From: Paenibacillus sp. MZ04-78.2
Lineage (GTDB): Bacteria; Bacillota; Bacilli; Paenibacillales; NBRC-103111
DNA length: 59,578 bases
Direction: 5' to 3'
Assembly (NCBI RefSeq): GCF_024213375.1
Contig: NZ_JANAVJ010000032.1
Span: forward strand, 1 to 59,578
Made by a program: the position numbers and the translations under genes. Under the pieces are notes generated by a model that saw only the letters and a list, made by a program, of their open reading frames with translations, had not been told where the DNA came from and did no database searches. Below, one piece after another: positions 40,702-49,743 of the stretch; the stretch's first letter is position 1; the number at the start of each line of letters is the position of its first letter.

Positions 40702-41241
40702 CTACAGCTTTTCCACCTGGTGGTAGTCGAGCTCAAGCGGCGTTTCTCTGCCGAACATGTTGACATGGACCTTCAGCTTGCTTTTGTCGAGCAAAATTTC
40801 TTCCACCGAACCGACAAAGTTGGCGAACGGCCCGACTTTCACGCGCACAGTCTCTTTGAGTTCGAAGTCGATTTTCGGCTTCGGCTCTTCGATACCCATA
40901 TGCTTGAGAATAGAATCGACTTCGTCCGGAAGCAAAGCCGTCGGCTTCGATCCCGAACCGGTTGAACCCACGAACCCGGTAACACCGGGCGTGTTCCGCA
41001 CCACATACCAAGAGTCGTCCGTTTGGATCATCTCCACAAGAACGTACCCCGGATACACCTTGCGCATAACCGTTTTTTTCTTGCCATCCTTATTCACAAG
41101 CTCCTCCTCCATGGGAACGAGCACACGAAAGATCTTGTCCTTCATGTCCATGGATTCGACGCGCTTCTCCAAATTGGCCTTTACCTTGTTTTCATACCCA
41201 GAGTAGGTATGTACGACGTACCATCTTTTTTCCATTTCCAT
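40702..41241 (-). CDS. nusG: Transcription elongation/antitermination factor NusG
   Basis: NusG, 179 residues (177 if the second ATG is used, which matches the Bacillus N terminus MEK and has a better-spaced GGGTGG site). The NGN domain starts WYVVHTYSGYENKVKANLEK, and the C-terminal KOW domain runs around VKVGPFANFVGSVEEI. It binds the RNA polymerase clamp, and in Bacillus promotes pausing. It lies between secE and rplK in the standard order. Confidence 0.96.
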   Translation of the reverse strand: MEMEKRWYVVHTYSGYENKVKANLEKRVESMDMKDKIFRVLVPMEEELVNKDGKKKTVMRKVYPGYVLVEMIQTDDSWYVVRNTPGVTGFVGSTGSGSKPTALLPDEVDSILKHMGIEEPKPKIDFELKETVRVKVGPFANFVGSVEEILLDKSKLKVHVNMFGRETPLELDYHQVEKL

Positions 41242-41263
41242 AGCGCCACCCTATAGCCTAAAT

Positions 41264-41476
41264 TTATTTAAACACGAGGCGAAGCAGCTCAGAAATTCCT
41301 AAGTCCAAAACGTAGAAGTACACCGTCACGAAGGCAACCGTAAACAACACGACCAGCGTATAGCTAATCAGCTCTTTACGGGTAGGCCATTTCACTTTTT
41401 TCAGCTCAGACCAGCTGTCGCCGAAAAAGGAAAATGTGTTGCCGAATCCCTGCTTCATTTTAGCCAAAAAGGACAC
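41264..41476 (-). CDS. secE: Preprotein translocase subunit SecE
   Basis: SecE, 70 residues, the clamp subunit of SecYEG. It has a short amphipathic helix, the conserved ELKKVKWPTRKE and a single membrane segment (about 39-60). The start is GTG at 41476 after GGAGGTG. It follows rpmG by 17 bp. Confidence 0.95.
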   Translation of the reverse strand: MSFLAKMKQGFGNTFSFFGDSWSELKKVKWPTRKELISYTLVVLFTVAFVTVYFYVLDLGISELLRLVFK

Positions 41477-41493
41477 AACTACACCTCCAAAAA

Positions 41494-41643
41494 CTAGCGA
41501 GTCTCGCGATGAGCAGTTTGTTCATTGCAAAACTTGCAATATTTCTTGAGCTCCATGCGGTCAGGATGGTTGCGCTTATTTTTGGTGGATGCATAGTTTC
41601 TTTGCTTGCAGTTTGTGCACGCTAACGTGATGATCACCCGCAT
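41494..41643 (-). CDS. rpmG: 50S ribosomal protein L33 (zinc-binding form)
   Basis: L33 (bL33), 49 residues, beginning [20 protein letters not shown]. Two Cys-x-x-Cys pairs (Cys9/12 and Cys36/39) are the zinc ligands of the C+ form; with L36 and S14 also in their C+ forms, the cell stores zinc in its ribosomes. The ATG at 41643 follows GGAGGTG. It heads the rpmG-secE-nusG operon. Confidence 0.96.
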   Translation of the reverse strand: MRVIITLACTNCKQRNYASTKNKRNHPDRMELKKYCKFCNEQTAHRETR

Positions 41644-41696
41644 GATGTACACCTCCTACGGACCAGCCTCGAAATTTACAACCTTACACGACCAGC

Positions 41697-41722
41697 AAAA
41701 AAAACGCCTTTCCGTCTAAGGC
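41697..41722 (-). terminator. Attenuator-like hairpin in the rpmG leader
   Basis: On the minus strand GCCTT (41718-41722) and AAGGC (41706-41710) form a five-base stem with loop AGACGGA, followed by G and eight T. It begins about five bases after the predicted start point, unusually early for a working terminator. Confidence 0.4.
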
Positions 41723-41732
41723 TACCCGATAT

Positions 41733-41761
41733 ACTTTAGCATACGGCCTATCTTCTGTCAA
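41733..41761 (-). promoter_or_regulatory. SigA promoter of rpmG-secE-nusG
   Basis: On the minus strand a perfect TTGACA (41756-41761), a 17-base spacer ending TGC (extended -10), and TAAAGT (41733-41738). It gives a leader of about 85 bases ahead of rpmG. Confidence 0.9.
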
Positions 41762-41861
41762 GGAAAAAGGATTAACATAGCGCCTGTCCCGTCTCATCCA
41801 TTATTGACCAGGCGGCTCGTTCCTAAACGAAAACTTGATCATTTTTTTACAAAAGAACAGC

Positions 41862-41890
41862 TTGCCATACACGAACATTCGTTCTATAAT
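41862..41890 (+). promoter_or_regulatory. LexA-like promoter pointing antisense into sigH
   Basis: On the plus strand TTGCCA (41862-41867), a 17-base spacer and TATAAT (41885-41890). The spacer holds CGAAC-ATTC-GTTCT (41872-41885), two mismatches from the Bacillus LexA box CGAAC-RNRY-GTTYC. No plus-strand gene follows; the transcript would run antisense to the end of sigH. It may be a chance match. Confidence 0.4.
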
Positions 41891-41907
41891 AATCTCTAGA
41901 CATAAAC

Positions 41908-41943
41908 AAAAAAGCACCTTGCTATCGCAGCAATAAAGGCGCT
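41908..41943 (-). terminator. Terminator after sigH
   Basis: On the minus strand AGCGCCTT (41936-41943) pairs with AAGGTGCT (41913-41920, one G-U), and inner TTGCT with AGCAA, followed by a T-run. It is ten bases past the sigH stop. Confidence 0.88.
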
Positions 41944-41953
41944 TATCTACGTT

Positions 41954-42598
41954 TTATGCGTCACGCACTTCCAGATACCTCTCCAGCTTGCGCTTCACGC
42001 GCTGCAATGCATTGTCAATCGACTTGACATGCCTGTCCAAATCGACGGCGATTTCCTGATAGGACCGTCCGTCCAAATACAGCATCAGCACCCTGCGTTC
42101 CAGGTCGCTCAATATCTCTCCCATTTTATCTTCCAGCCCGCTGAACTCCTCCTGGTTAATGATCAATTCCTCGGGATCGGATACGCGGGAGCCGCAAATG
42201 ACATCAAGCAGCGTCCTGTCGGAATCTTCATCATAGATGGGCTTGTCCAACGAAACGTAGGAATTTAGGGGGATATGCTTCTGGCGAGTAGCGGTTTTGA
42301 TGGCTGTAATGATTTGGCGGGTGATGCAAAGCTCGGCAAACGCTTTGAAGGAGGCTAGCTTATCGCCGCGGAAGTCGCGAATCGATTTATATAGGCCGAT
42401 CATTCCCTCTTGTACGATATCCTCTCTATCAGCGCCGATTAGAAAATAAGAGCGCGCTTTGGCGCGAACGAAGTTCTTGTACTTGTTGATCAAGTACTCC
42501 AGGGCGTCGCTATCCCCTTCACGGACTGCTTCGACCACATCTTCATCTGCCTTGAGGTCGTATTCGTACATTCTCAACTCTTTGAGGTTGACACTCAC
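41954..42598 (-). CDS. sigH: RNA polymerase sigma-H factor
   Basis: Sigma-30 (SigH), 214 residues, which directs transition-phase and early sporulation genes. Region 2 (YLINKYKNFVRAKARSYFL, then DREDIVQEGMIGLYKSIRDF) and region 4 (LDGRSYQEIAVDLDRHVKSI, a helix-turn-helix) are intact. The start is GTG at 42598 after GGAGGG. It has its own SigA-type promoter and terminator, and is followed by a candidate antisense promoter. Confidence 0.96.
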   Translation of the reverse strand: MSVNLKELRMYEYDLKADEDVVEAVREGDSDALEYLINKYKNFVRAKARSYFLIGADREDIVQEGMIGLYKSIRDFRGDKLASFKAFAELCITRQIITAIKTATRQKHIPLNSYVSLDKPIYDEDSDRTLLDVICGSRVSDPEELIINQEEFSGLEDKMGEILSDLERRVLMLYLDGRSYQEIAVDLDRHVKSIDNALQRVKRKLERYLEVRDA

Positions 42599-42635
42599 TA
42601 CAATCCCTCCGGCCCAACGCTTGAAAGATAGGACT

Positions 42636-42665
42636 AGTATACATTATGTAATCTAGCGCCGTCAA
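42636..42665 (-). promoter_or_regulatory. SigA promoter of sigH
   Basis: On the minus strand TTGACG (42660-42665), an 18-base spacer and TATACT (42636-42641). In Bacillus subtilis sigH is SigA-dependent and AbrB-repressed; no AbrB site can be judged by eye. Confidence 0.75.
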
Positions 42666-42727
42666 CCGGAGTCCCGCTACAAAAAGCTAGATTGTTGCCG
42701 AATCAACAGGCATTGCCTTCAAAGCCT

Positions 42728-43243
42728 CTAATTCCCCCTGCGCCATTTCTCCAACTGATCGCGTATATCTCCGCTAAGCCTGCTGTCGAATGAATTGCGC
42801 TTAGGCGATGCTTCGGTGTCGATCGTCCGGCGGATTTCCTGGCGGACCTGCCTCACCTTGACCAAAAGCTCGCTTGCCGGAATCCGGAGAGCCCCTTTGC
42901 CGAAAATTACATGCTGCTCCGTCATATCGGAGGTCGCGACGTATACCTGCTTGCGCCGTCCGATATGGTCGGTGACGAGCCTTTCGATCAGCTCATCCGC
43001 CGTTTCCTTTTCCTTGGTGTAATACACCGGGAGCTTGCTTTGCAAATATTTGCCGCCAAGCCCCGGAACGTAGTATGCGTCAAACACCACGATAACCTTC
43101 ATCCCGGAGAACGACTGGTATTCGGCCATCGTTTCGATCAGCCGGTCGCGTGCTTCCTCCAGCCGGATCTCCTTCAGCCTTTGCAATTCCGGCCATGATC
43201 CGATGATGTTGTAACCGTCTACGATGAGGATCTCCTGAATCAT
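42728..43243 (-). CDS. rae1: NYN-domain ribosome-dependent endoribonuclease Rae1 (YacP)
   Basis: A 171-residue NYN/PIN-like nuclease. Rae1 of Bacillus subtilis enters the ribosomal A site and cuts some mRNAs during translation. The acidic residues of VDGYNII (Asp9), FDAYYVPG and TSDMTEQ form the metal site. The C-terminal tail is charged. Its ATG follows a GGGG site 24 bp after rlmB, and it ends the cysE-cysS-mrnC-rlmB-rae1 run. Confidence 0.9.
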   Translation of the reverse strand: MIQEILIVDGYNIIGSWPELQRLKEIRLEEARDRLIETMAEYQSFSGMKVIVVFDAYYVPGLGGKYLQSKLPVYYTKEKETADELIERLVTDHIGRRKQVYVATSDMTEQHVIFGKGALRIPASELLVKVRQVRQEIRRTIDTEASPKRNSFDSRLSGDIRDQLEKWRRGN

Positions 43244-43267
43244 GCCGCATTGCCCCGCAGCATGACG

Positions 43268-44008
43268 CTATTCCGCAGCCATTCGCTGCCGGACGACTTC
43301 ATACATGAAGACCGACGCTGCGACCGAGGCGTTAAGCGAGTTGATTTGACCGAACATCGGCAGCTTCAACAAAAAGTCGCATTTTTCGCGAATGAGCCGC
43401 CCGATGCCTTTGTTCTCATTGCCGATCACGATAGCCAGAGGCAGATTCAAGTTCGTTTGATAGATGGGCTGCTGCGCCCCCACATCGGCTCCGGCGATCC
43501 AAACGCCCTGCTCCTTGAGCTGTTCGATCGTCTGCGCGAGGTTGGTGACGCGGGCCACGGGCACGTATTCGACCGCGCCTGCGGAGGTTTTGGATACCGT
43601 TGCGGTCAGCCCCACGGAACGCCGCTTCGGAATGATGACCCCGTGTACGCCGGTACAATCCGCCGTCCGCAGGATGGACCCCAAGTTATGCGGGTCCTCG
43701 ATTTCGTCGAGAATGAGCAGGAATGGCATTTCATTGCGTTCCGCGGCCAAAGCCAGCAAATCCTCCACCTCAGCATAGGCATACGCCGCTACCTGGGCAA
43801 CGACGCCTTGATGCTGCACACCGCCGGCCATTTGGTCCAGCTTGCGCTTGTCCGCAAATTGCACGATGACGCCGTTCTGCTTCGCTTCCGCGAGAATCGG
43901 CTGGGTAAGTTGTTTTTGAGCCTGCTCGGCGATCCAAATTTTGTTGATGGTCCGCCCGGAACGCAGCGCTTCGAGTACGGAATGCTTGCCTCCGATAAAT
44001 TCTTCCAC
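43268..44008 (-). CDS. rlmB: 23S rRNA Gm2251 2'-O-methyltransferase RlmB (SPOUT/TrmH family)
   Basis: A 246-residue SPOUT methyltransferase. A small N-terminal substrate-binding domain (1-75) precedes the knotted catalytic domain with the motifs LILDEIEDPHNLGSILRTAD, IVIGNENKGIGR and INSLNASVAASVFMYEV. The exact target (23S G2251 or a tRNA position) is inferred from the gene context, where Bacillus has yacO/rlmB. It starts one base after the mrnC stop. Confidence 0.9.
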   Translation of the reverse strand: MEEFIGGKHSVLEALRSGRTINKIWIAEQAQKQLTQPILAEAKQNGVIVQFADKRKLDQMAGGVQHQGVVAQVAAYAYAEVEDLLALAAERNEMPFLLILDEIEDPHNLGSILRTADCTGVHGVIIPKRRSVGLTATVSKTSAGAVEYVPVARVTNLAQTIEQLKEQGVWIAGADVGAQQPIYQTNLNLPLAIVIGNENKGIGRLIREKCDFLLKLPMFGQINSLNASVAASVFMYEVVRQRMAAE

Positions 44009-44009
44009 G

Positions 44010-44477
44010 TCAGGCGTCCCCCTTTCCTGTTGTCGTTGATGTTTCGTCCCGCTCCAAGGAGAGCATCAGCAGCTGCTGAAGCCTCTCCCACCGCTGCGTA
44101 TAATACAAGTAGCCGATCAGGCACTCAAACGCCGTGCTGTGGCGGTATTCGAGCACATCGGCATTTTTGGCCGTTGTGCCCGATTTGGCGTTTCTTCCCC
44201 GCTTGACAATATCCGTCTCCTCTTCGGTCAGAAGCGGCAGCCAGCGCTGCAGCGCCTTCGCCTGCGCCTTGGCCGAGACGTACCGGGTAGACAGCCGGTG
44301 AAGATGGTTCGGCTTATGATTCGTCTGCGAGACGACATATTGCCGGATAAAGACTTCGTAGACGGCATCGCCCATATAGGCCAACACAAGGGGATTAAGC
44401 AGCCTCGGCTCGCGCGAAGGCGGAAATGAAAACAAATTCGCTTGCAAATAAGGCAGCGCCTGTTCATCTCGTTCCAT
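44010..44477 (-). CDS. mrnC: Mini-ribonuclease III MrnC
   Basis: A 155-residue RNase III catalytic domain without the RNA-binding domain. MrnC matures both ends of 23S rRNA in Bacillus. The catalytic Asp and Glu are in LAYMGDAVYEVFIR near 38-51, with the second acidic pair in AFECLIGYLYY. The ATG at 44477 is four bases after the cysS stop; 15 upstream codons are excluded. It keeps the cysS-mrnC-rlmB linkage. Confidence 0.93.
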   Translation of the reverse strand: MERDEQALPYLQANLFSFPPSREPRLLNPLVLAYMGDAVYEVFIRQYVVSQTNHKPNHLHRLSTRYVSAKAQAKALQRWLPLLTEEETDIVKRGRNAKSGTTAKNADVLEYRHSTAFECLIGYLYYTQRWERLQQLLMLSLERDETSTTTGKGDA

Positions 44478-44481
44478 CGCT

Positions 44482-45879
44482 CTAGCTCCGCCGCCAACGA
44501 ATGCCTTGGGCCGTATCCTCAAGCACGATGCCGCGCTCGGTCAGCAAATTGCGGATTTCGTCGGCACGCGCCCAATTTTTCGCTTTGCGGGCTTCCGTCC
44601 GCTCGACGATCAATTGTTCGATTTCTTCATCCAGCAGGTCCTCGGCTTCAGGAGCTAGTATGCCCAGCACTTGATCCATCGCTTCAAACTGCTTCAGCAG
44701 CAGCTCCAAGGTGGGAACCGTCACTTGCTCGCGGTTGATGTATGGATTCGCCGCATTGACGAGCTCGAATACCGCCGTGATCGCGTCCGGCGTATTGAAA
44801 TCGTCGTTCATCTTGCTTTCGAACTGCTGCTGCGCACTTTGCACCGCCGCCGCCATTTCGGCATCGACTTTCCCCGCTTCCGCCGTCTTGAGACGGTGTT
44901 TCAGCGAGGAAAGACAGTTCTCAATCCGCGCCAAGCTTCCTCTCGCCTGCTCCACAGCTTCGTCGCTGAAGTTGAGCGGATTGCTGTAATGCCCGGACAG
45001 CATGAAATACCGGATCACTTGGCCCGGAATCGTCTTCAGCAGCTCGTGTACATTGATTCCGTTGCCGAGCGATTTCGACATTTTCTCATCGTTGACGTTC
45101 ACGAACCCGTTATGCATCCAGTAGTTCGCCATCCGCTGCCCCGTCAAGCCTTCGGATTGGGCAATTTCGCATTCGTGGTGCGGGAAGGTCAGGTCCTGCC
45201 CACCCCCGTGAATGTCGATCGAATCGCCCAAATATTTGCGGATCATCGCCGAGCATTCGATGTGCCAGCCCGGGCGCCCTTCGCCCCACGGACTCGACCA
45301 GCTGATTTCGCCCGGCTTCGCCGCTTTCCAGAGTACGAAATCTTGCGGGCTTTCCTTCCGCTCGTCGACATCCACGCGAATGCCGTATTGCAGCTCTTCC
45401 AGGTTCTGATGGGACAGCTTGCCGTACTCCGGAAATTTGGCTGTCCGGAAGAAGACGTCCCCGCCGGCCTCGTAGGCATAGCCTTTCTCCATCAGTCCGG
45501 AGATGAAATCGATGATCTCGGCCATGTTCTGGGTGACGCGCGGATGAAGCGTCGCTTCCCGCACCCCGAGCCCTTTGGTGTCTTCGTAATATTTTTGCAC
45601 GAACAAGTCGGCAACTTCCGGTACGGTGACTCCCATTTCGGCCGCTTTTTTAATCAGCTTGTCGTCCACATCCGTAAAGTTGGCGGCATATGTCACTTCG
45701 TAGCCGATCGATTCCAAATAACGTCGCACGACGTCGAAAAAAATGACCGGACGCGCGTTTCCGATGTGAATGTAGCTGTACACAGTGGGACCACAGACAT
45801 ACATTTTCACTTTCCCCGGTTCCAGCGGTTTGAAATCTTCTTTCGTGCGAGTCAACGTATTATAAATCTTAAGACTCAT
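44482..45879 (-). CDS. cysS: Cysteinyl-tRNA synthetase
   Basis: CysRS, 465 residues, a class I enzyme. The HIGH motif is HIGN in [11 protein letters not shown], and the second motif is KMSKSLGN. The zinc ligands include Cys29 (VCGPTVYSY) and the later CSAM and HHECE segments. Its ATG lies inside the end of cysE (11-base overlap). Expression is expected to follow the Cys T-box upstream of cysE. Confidence 0.97.
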   Translation of the reverse strand: MSLKIYNTLTRTKEDFKPLEPGKVKMYVCGPTVYSYIHIGNARPVIFFDVVRRYLESIGYEVTYAANFTDVDDKLIKKAAEMGVTVPEVADLFVQKYYEDTKGLGVREATLHPRVTQNMAEIIDFISGLMEKGYAYEAGGDVFFRTAKFPEYGKLSHQNLEELQYGIRVDVDERKESPQDFVLWKAAKPGEISWSSPWGEGRPGWHIECSAMIRKYLGDSIDIHGGGQDLTFPHHECEIAQSEGLTGQRMANYWMHNGFVNVNDEKMSKSLGNGINVHELLKTIPGQVIRYFMLSGHYSNPLNFSDEAVEQARGSLARIENCLSSLKHRLKTAEAGKVDAEMAAAVQSAQQQFESKMNDDFNTPDAITAVFELVNAANPYINREQVTVPTLELLLKQFEAMDQVLGILAPEAEDLLDEEIEQLIVERTEARKAKNWARADEIRNLLTERGIVLEDTAQGIRWRRS

Positions 45880-46531
45880 GTTTCACGGCTCCTCCAATTC
45901 TGGTCTTTTCTTTATGGGCCTCAGCCTTCAGTTCGTCGATTTGCTGCTGCATTTGGCGAATCATATCTTGAACAGGGTCCGAAAGCTTGTCATGCTCCAA
46001 GCGTCCGACACGCACGCCGTCCCGCTTGACGATTTTGCCCGGGATTCCGACGACGGTGCTGTTGACTGGGACTTCGCTTAATACGACAGAGTTCGACCCG
46101 ATCCGCGAGTTATCCCCTACCGTGAAGGACCCGAGCACCTTCGCCCCCGCCGAGATGACCACGTTGTTGCCGATGGTCGGATGCCGCTTCCCCCGCTCCT
46201 TGCCGGTGCCCCCGAGCGTTACGCCGTGATAGAGCAGTACGTCGTCGCCGATCTCGCACGTTTCTCCAATGACGACGCCCATACCGTGATCGATGAAAAA
46301 ACGCCTCCCGATCACAGCGCCGGGATGAATTTCGATCCCTGTCATAAAACGGCTGGCTTGCGAAATGATGCGCGCGAGGGTGAACCAGCTTTTTTTATAA
46401 AACCAGTGCGCCACGCGATGCCCCCAGAGAGCGTGCAAACCGGAATAGGTGAACACGACCTCAAACCAGCCTCTCGCCGCCGGATCGTTCTCAAAGATCG
46501 TTTCGATGTCTTCTTTCATTCTGGCAAACAC
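45869..46531 (-). CDS. cysE: Serine O-acetyltransferase CysE
   Basis: SAT, 220 residues, making O-acetylserine for cysteine synthesis. A helical N-terminal domain (1-65) is followed by a left-handed beta-helix of hexapeptide repeats ([20 protein letters not shown] on), with the catalytic His in IDHGMG. The C-terminal tail is long and charged. The start is GTG at 46531 after GGGGGATG. It is the first gene under the T-box. Confidence 0.95.
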   Translation of the reverse strand: MFARMKEDIETIFENDPAARGWFEVVFTYSGLHALWGHRVAHWFYKKSWFTLARIISQASRFMTGIEIHPGAVIGRRFFIDHGMGVVIGETCEIGDDVLLYHGVTLGGTGKERGKRHPTIGNNVVISAGAKVLGSFTVGDNSRIGSNSVVLSEVPVNSTVVGIPGKIVKRDGVRVGRLEHDKLSDPVQDMIRQMQQQIDELKAEAHKEKTRIGGAVKHES

Positions 46532-46577
46532 GAATCATCCCCCGTTCCTGTGCGCACGCTTCGTCTACGCATCACGC

Positions 46578-46914
46578 AAAAAAACGCCTTCTACAGCCGT
46601 TTCGGCTGCAGAGGCGTCTTTTTTCGCGGTTCCACTCTGCTTGGATAAACGTACAAGGGCAACGCACTCCCAACGTCTATCCGTCTTAATCGTTCGTATC
46701 GTGAACGTCACGGTAAAGACTACCCTGCCGCTGCACCGGAGCGCTCGCGTCAGATCGTCTTTACGGCTCCCGGGTGCACTTCCGCAAAAGGGGAATTGAA
46801 CGACTCGCAGCCGGTTCGTTTCCGAACCGATCGTCCTCTCTGGGAATCCCGACTTTTCCGTACTTTCCCGTTCGTCGCCGTAGATGTATGTTATCGAAGA
46901 AATGATCTTATTTT
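46578..46914 (-). promoter_or_regulatory. T-box riboswitch (Cys specifier) controlling cysE-cysS
   Basis: The 412-base gltX-cysE gap holds this tRNA-sensing leader. On the minus strand stem I carries an AAAGTA bulge motif, an apical GGTTCG-GAAA-CGAACC hairpin, and then CGGCTGCGAG with the specifier TGC (46807-46809), a Cys codon. The T-box sequence AGAGTGGAACCGCG lies at 46625-46638. A terminator stem (46584-46617, loop GAAA) with a T-run follows. Uncharged tRNA-Cys is expected to stabilise the antiterminator and allow transcription. Confidence 0.93.
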
Positions 46915-46920
46915 TTTCTA

Positions 46921-46949
46921 AGTATATAAGAAAACTGTAGGCATTACAA
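46921..46949 (-). promoter_or_regulatory. Probable promoter of the T-box cysE operon
   Basis: On the minus strand TTGTAA (46944-46949), whose last three bases are the gltX stop codon, is followed after 17 bases by TATACT (46921-46926). Transcription would start about seven bases later at the T-box leader. Confidence 0.6.
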
Positions 46950-48395
46950 TAACTTCTTGATGCGTGCGGACACTGTTTCTTTTCCCAGCAAATGCAGCGT
47001 CATGTTCAGGTCGGGCCCGTGCATTTGTCCCGTCAGCGCCACGCGGATCGTCATGAACAGCTGCTTTCCTTTATATCCGGTCTCTGTCTGCACCGCCTTG
47101 ATCATCGCTTTCAGCGCATCCACGGTAAACTCGGTTGCGGCCTCGACCTGCTTCAAGAAGCTGCCAAGGACGACTGGCGCGTGCTCTTCGGCAAGCATCG
47201 CTTTGGCTTCATCGTCATAGCTGACATCCTCACGGAAGAACAGCTCGGACAACGGCACGATTTCGGCGGCGTACGGCAGCTGCTCCTGATAAAGCCCGAC
47301 GAGCGAGTGAACCCACTGCTCCTGCTCGGGACTGAGCGTCTCCGGCAGCTTTCCGGCTTTCTGCAAGTGTGGCAGTGCCAGCTTTGTAATCCGCGCGGTA
47401 TTGGCTTTTTTAATATATACGTTATTCATCCAATTGAGCTTATCCATATCGAACACGGCCGGACTTTTGGACACCCGGTCCAGATCGAACTGCTCGATCA
47501 GCTCTTCTCTGGTGAAAATTTCTTCCTCGCCTTTGGGCGACCAGCCGAGCAGGGCGATAAAGTTCATAACCGCTTCCGGCAAATACCCGAGCTCTTTGTA
47601 CTGCTCAATGAATTGGATGATAGACTCGTCCCGCTTGCTCATCTTCTTGCGGTCCGGGTTCAAGATGAGCGCCAGATGGGCAAACTCCGGCACAGGCAGC
47701 CCGAGCGCCTCGTACATCATAATTTGCCGCGGCGTGTTGGTCAGGTGCTCTTCGCCACGGATGACCAATGAAATTTTCATCAGATGATCGTCCAGAATAA
47801 CGGCAAAATTATACGTCGGAATCCCGTCCTGACGCACGATGATGAAGTCGCCGATCCCGTTGCTCTCAAACTCAACATGCTCGCGGATGCGGTCCTCGAA
47901 GGCGATCATCCGGTTCTCCGGTACGCGAAACCGAATCGACGGCTTGCGGCCCTCGGCCACAAACGCTTCGACTTGCTCCGTCGTCAAATGACGGCACCTG
48001 CCGGAGTACATCGGCATTTGTCCTGCCGCTTCTTGCTCTGCGCGCTCCTTCTCCAGATCCGCTTCCGAGCAATAGCAGCGGTACGCATCACCGCTTTCCA
48101 GCAGCTGATCGACAAACGGCTGATACAAATGAAGCCGTTCCGTTTGCCGATACGGTCCGTACGGTCCGCCGATGTCCACGCTCTCGTCCCAATCCACGCC
48201 GAGCCACTTGAGGCCATTAAGCTGGCTGTCGACGCCCGATTCCACATGTCTCGTCTGATCCGTGTCCTCGAAACGGACCACGAATTTCCCGCCTTGCTTG
48301 CGGGCAATCAAATAATCGAACAATGCCGTCCGTGCTCCGCCGATGTGCAAATGCCCTGTCGGACTCGGCGCGTATCTTACGCGAAACTCTGCCAT
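46944..48395 (-). CDS. gltX: Glutamyl-tRNA synthetase
   Basis: GluRS, 483 residues, class I. The HIGH region is [12 protein letters not shown] near 8-19, and the second motif is KKMSKRDES. Cys residues near 105-140 (YRCYCSE, then YSGRCRHL) form the zinc-binding knuckle. In most Bacillales this enzyme also charges tRNA-Gln for the GatCAB route, but that cannot be seen in the sequence. GGAGGAGAGG lies upstream of the ATG. Confidence 0.97.
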   Translation of the reverse strand: MAEFRVRYAPSPTGHLHIGGARTALFDYLIARKQGGKFVVRFEDTDQTRHVESGVDSQLNGLKWLGVDWDESVDIGGPYGPYRQTERLHLYQPFVDQLLESGDAYRCYCSEADLEKERAEQEAAGQMPMYSGRCRHLTTEQVEAFVAEGRKPSIRFRVPENRMIAFEDRIREHVEFESNGIGDFIIVRQDGIPTYNFAVILDDHLMKISLVIRGEEHLTNTPRQIMMYEALGLPVPEFAHLALILNPDRKKMSKRDESIIQFIEQYKELGYLPEAVMNFIALLGWSPKGEEEIFTREELIEQFDLDRVSKSPAVFDMDKLNWMNNVYIKKANTARITKLALPHLQKAGKLPETLSPEQEQWVHSLVGLYQEQLPYAAEIVPLSELFFREDVSYDDEAKAMLAEEHAPVVLGSFLKQVEAATEFTVDALKAMIKAVQTETGYKGKQLFMTIRVALTGQMHGPDLNMTLHLLGKETVSARIKKLL

Positions 48396-48468
48396 AATGC
48401 CCTCTCCTCCCGTACTCCCGCGCCAACCGCTCGCCGGAAGCCATTATGATCCGTAAAAAGATTATTTG

Positions 48469-48954
48469 TTATGATAGCACATCTTTCACGAGACAAACAA
48501 CCGCCTGTGCGGCAATCCCTTCCCCTCGCCCGGTGAAGCCGAGCTGCTCCGTCGTCGTCGCTTTCACATTAATCTGCGAATGCTCCGCTTCGAGCGCAGT
48601 TGCGATCCGCTCGACCATTGCGGGAATGTACGGCGCCATCTTCGGCTTCTGCGCGATGATCGTGCAGTCCGCATTGCCCAGACGGTACCCCGCTTTCCTG
48701 ACAGTCTCCCATACCTGCACAAGCAGCTTGTAGCTGTCCGCATCCTTATACGCGGCATCCGTGTCGGGAAAATGCTTACCGATATCCCCGAGCCCCAGCG
48801 CCCCAAGAATCGCGTCGGTTAGCGCGTGCAGCAGCACATCTGCATCGGAATGCCCGAGCAATCCTTTTTCAAAAGGAATGTCTACGCCGCCAATAATGCA
48901 CTTGCGTCCCTCCACCAGTTGATGCACGTCAAACCCTTGCCCCACTCGTATCAT
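48469..48954 (-). CDS. ispF: 2-C-methyl-D-erythritol 2,4-cyclodiphosphate synthase IspF
   Basis: IspF, 161 residues, fifth enzyme of the MEP isoprenoid route. The zinc ligands are Asp and His in GFDVHQL (8-10) and the His of [10 protein letters not shown]. The ATG at 48954 overlaps the ispD stop (ATGA), so the two are coupled. Fifteen upstream codons of the open frame lie inside ispD and are excluded. Confidence 0.96.
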   Translation of the reverse strand: MIRVGQGFDVHQLVEGRKCIIGGVDIPFEKGLLGHSDADVLLHALTDAILGALGLGDIGKHFPDTDAAYKDADSYKLLVQVWETVRKAGYRLGNADCTIIAQKPKMAPYIPAMVERIATALEAEHSQINVKATTTEQLGFTGRGEGIAAQAVVCLVKDVLS

Positions 48955-49658
48955 GACTCTCGCTCTCCCCTGACATGTCGATTGATCCACTCGGCCCAAG
49001 GCAAATCCTCAGGCGTCGTGATTTTGATATTGTAATAGTCGGCTTCCACTACGGCGACCCGGATGCCGAGCCGTTCGACCAGCATGGCGTCGTCCGTCCC
49101 GACGAAACTTTCCTCCCGTGCCCGCTCGTGCGCTTCGCGCAATAAAGAAAAGCGAAAAGCCTGCGGGGTCTGAATCGCCCACAAGCTGCGCCGGTCCGGG
49201 GTCGCTTGGATCAACCCTTCGCCGTCCACGATTTTAATCGTATCTTTTACGGGTACAGCCAGAACAGCCGCTTCAGTCTCTATCGCTTTATCCAGGCATG
49301 CGGCGATATGCTCCCGGGCGGCAAACGGCCGGACGCCGTCGTGCACCATCACCCAACGGACGGTGCCGTCCAAGGCCAACAGCCCTTGGTAAACGGAGTC
49401 TTGACGTTCCTTCCCCCCGGGAATCACCCGTTTCACCTTTCTTAGCCCGTAAGTCTCGATATAGCCCCGGCACCGCTCTACATCGTCCGCCCCCGTAACC
49501 AACACGACGTCGCTTACGGCTTCCAGCCGATCGAACAGTTCCAGCGTATGTACCAAAATCGGTTTACCGTCCAGCAGCAAGTATTGCTTGCTTTCTTGTG
49601 TTCGCATCCGCGAGCCTCTGCCCGCGGCTACGACCACGACCCCCAGTTTATCCGTCAC
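48951..49658 (-). CDS. ispD: 2-C-methyl-D-erythritol 4-phosphate cytidylyltransferase IspD
   Basis: IspD, 235 residues, third enzyme of the MEP route, joining CTP to methylerythritol phosphate. The nucleotide-binding [12 protein letters not shown] and the VHDGVRPF segment are clear. A GTG at 49658 fits the AGGTGG site best; the GTG three codons upstream overlaps that site. It overlaps ispF by four bases and lies 85 bp after yacL. Confidence 0.94.
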   Translation of the reverse strand: MTDKLGVVVVAAGRGSRMRTQESKQYLLLDGKPILVHTLELFDRLEAVSDVVLVTGADDVERCRGYIETYGLRKVKRVIPGGKERQDSVYQGLLALDGTVRWVMVHDGVRPFAAREHIAACLDKAIETEAAVLAVPVKDTIKIVDGEGLIQATPDRRSLWAIQTPQAFRFSLLREAHERAREESFVGTDDAMLVERLGIRVAVVEADYYNIKITTPEDLPWAEWINRHVRGERES

Positions 49659-49743
49659 CTTGTCCACCTGCCACTATCGTTCGGCTCCGAATGAAGCAAA
49701 CCTGTTTGCCTTATTCCAAGCGCATCTATCTTATCATACCGTG

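Noticed and set aside
41644..41953. A hidden small protein gene in the 310-base rpmG-sigH gap
   Set aside because: Neither strand has an open frame with a ribosome-binding site; the gap is explained by a promoter, hairpins and the sigH terminator.
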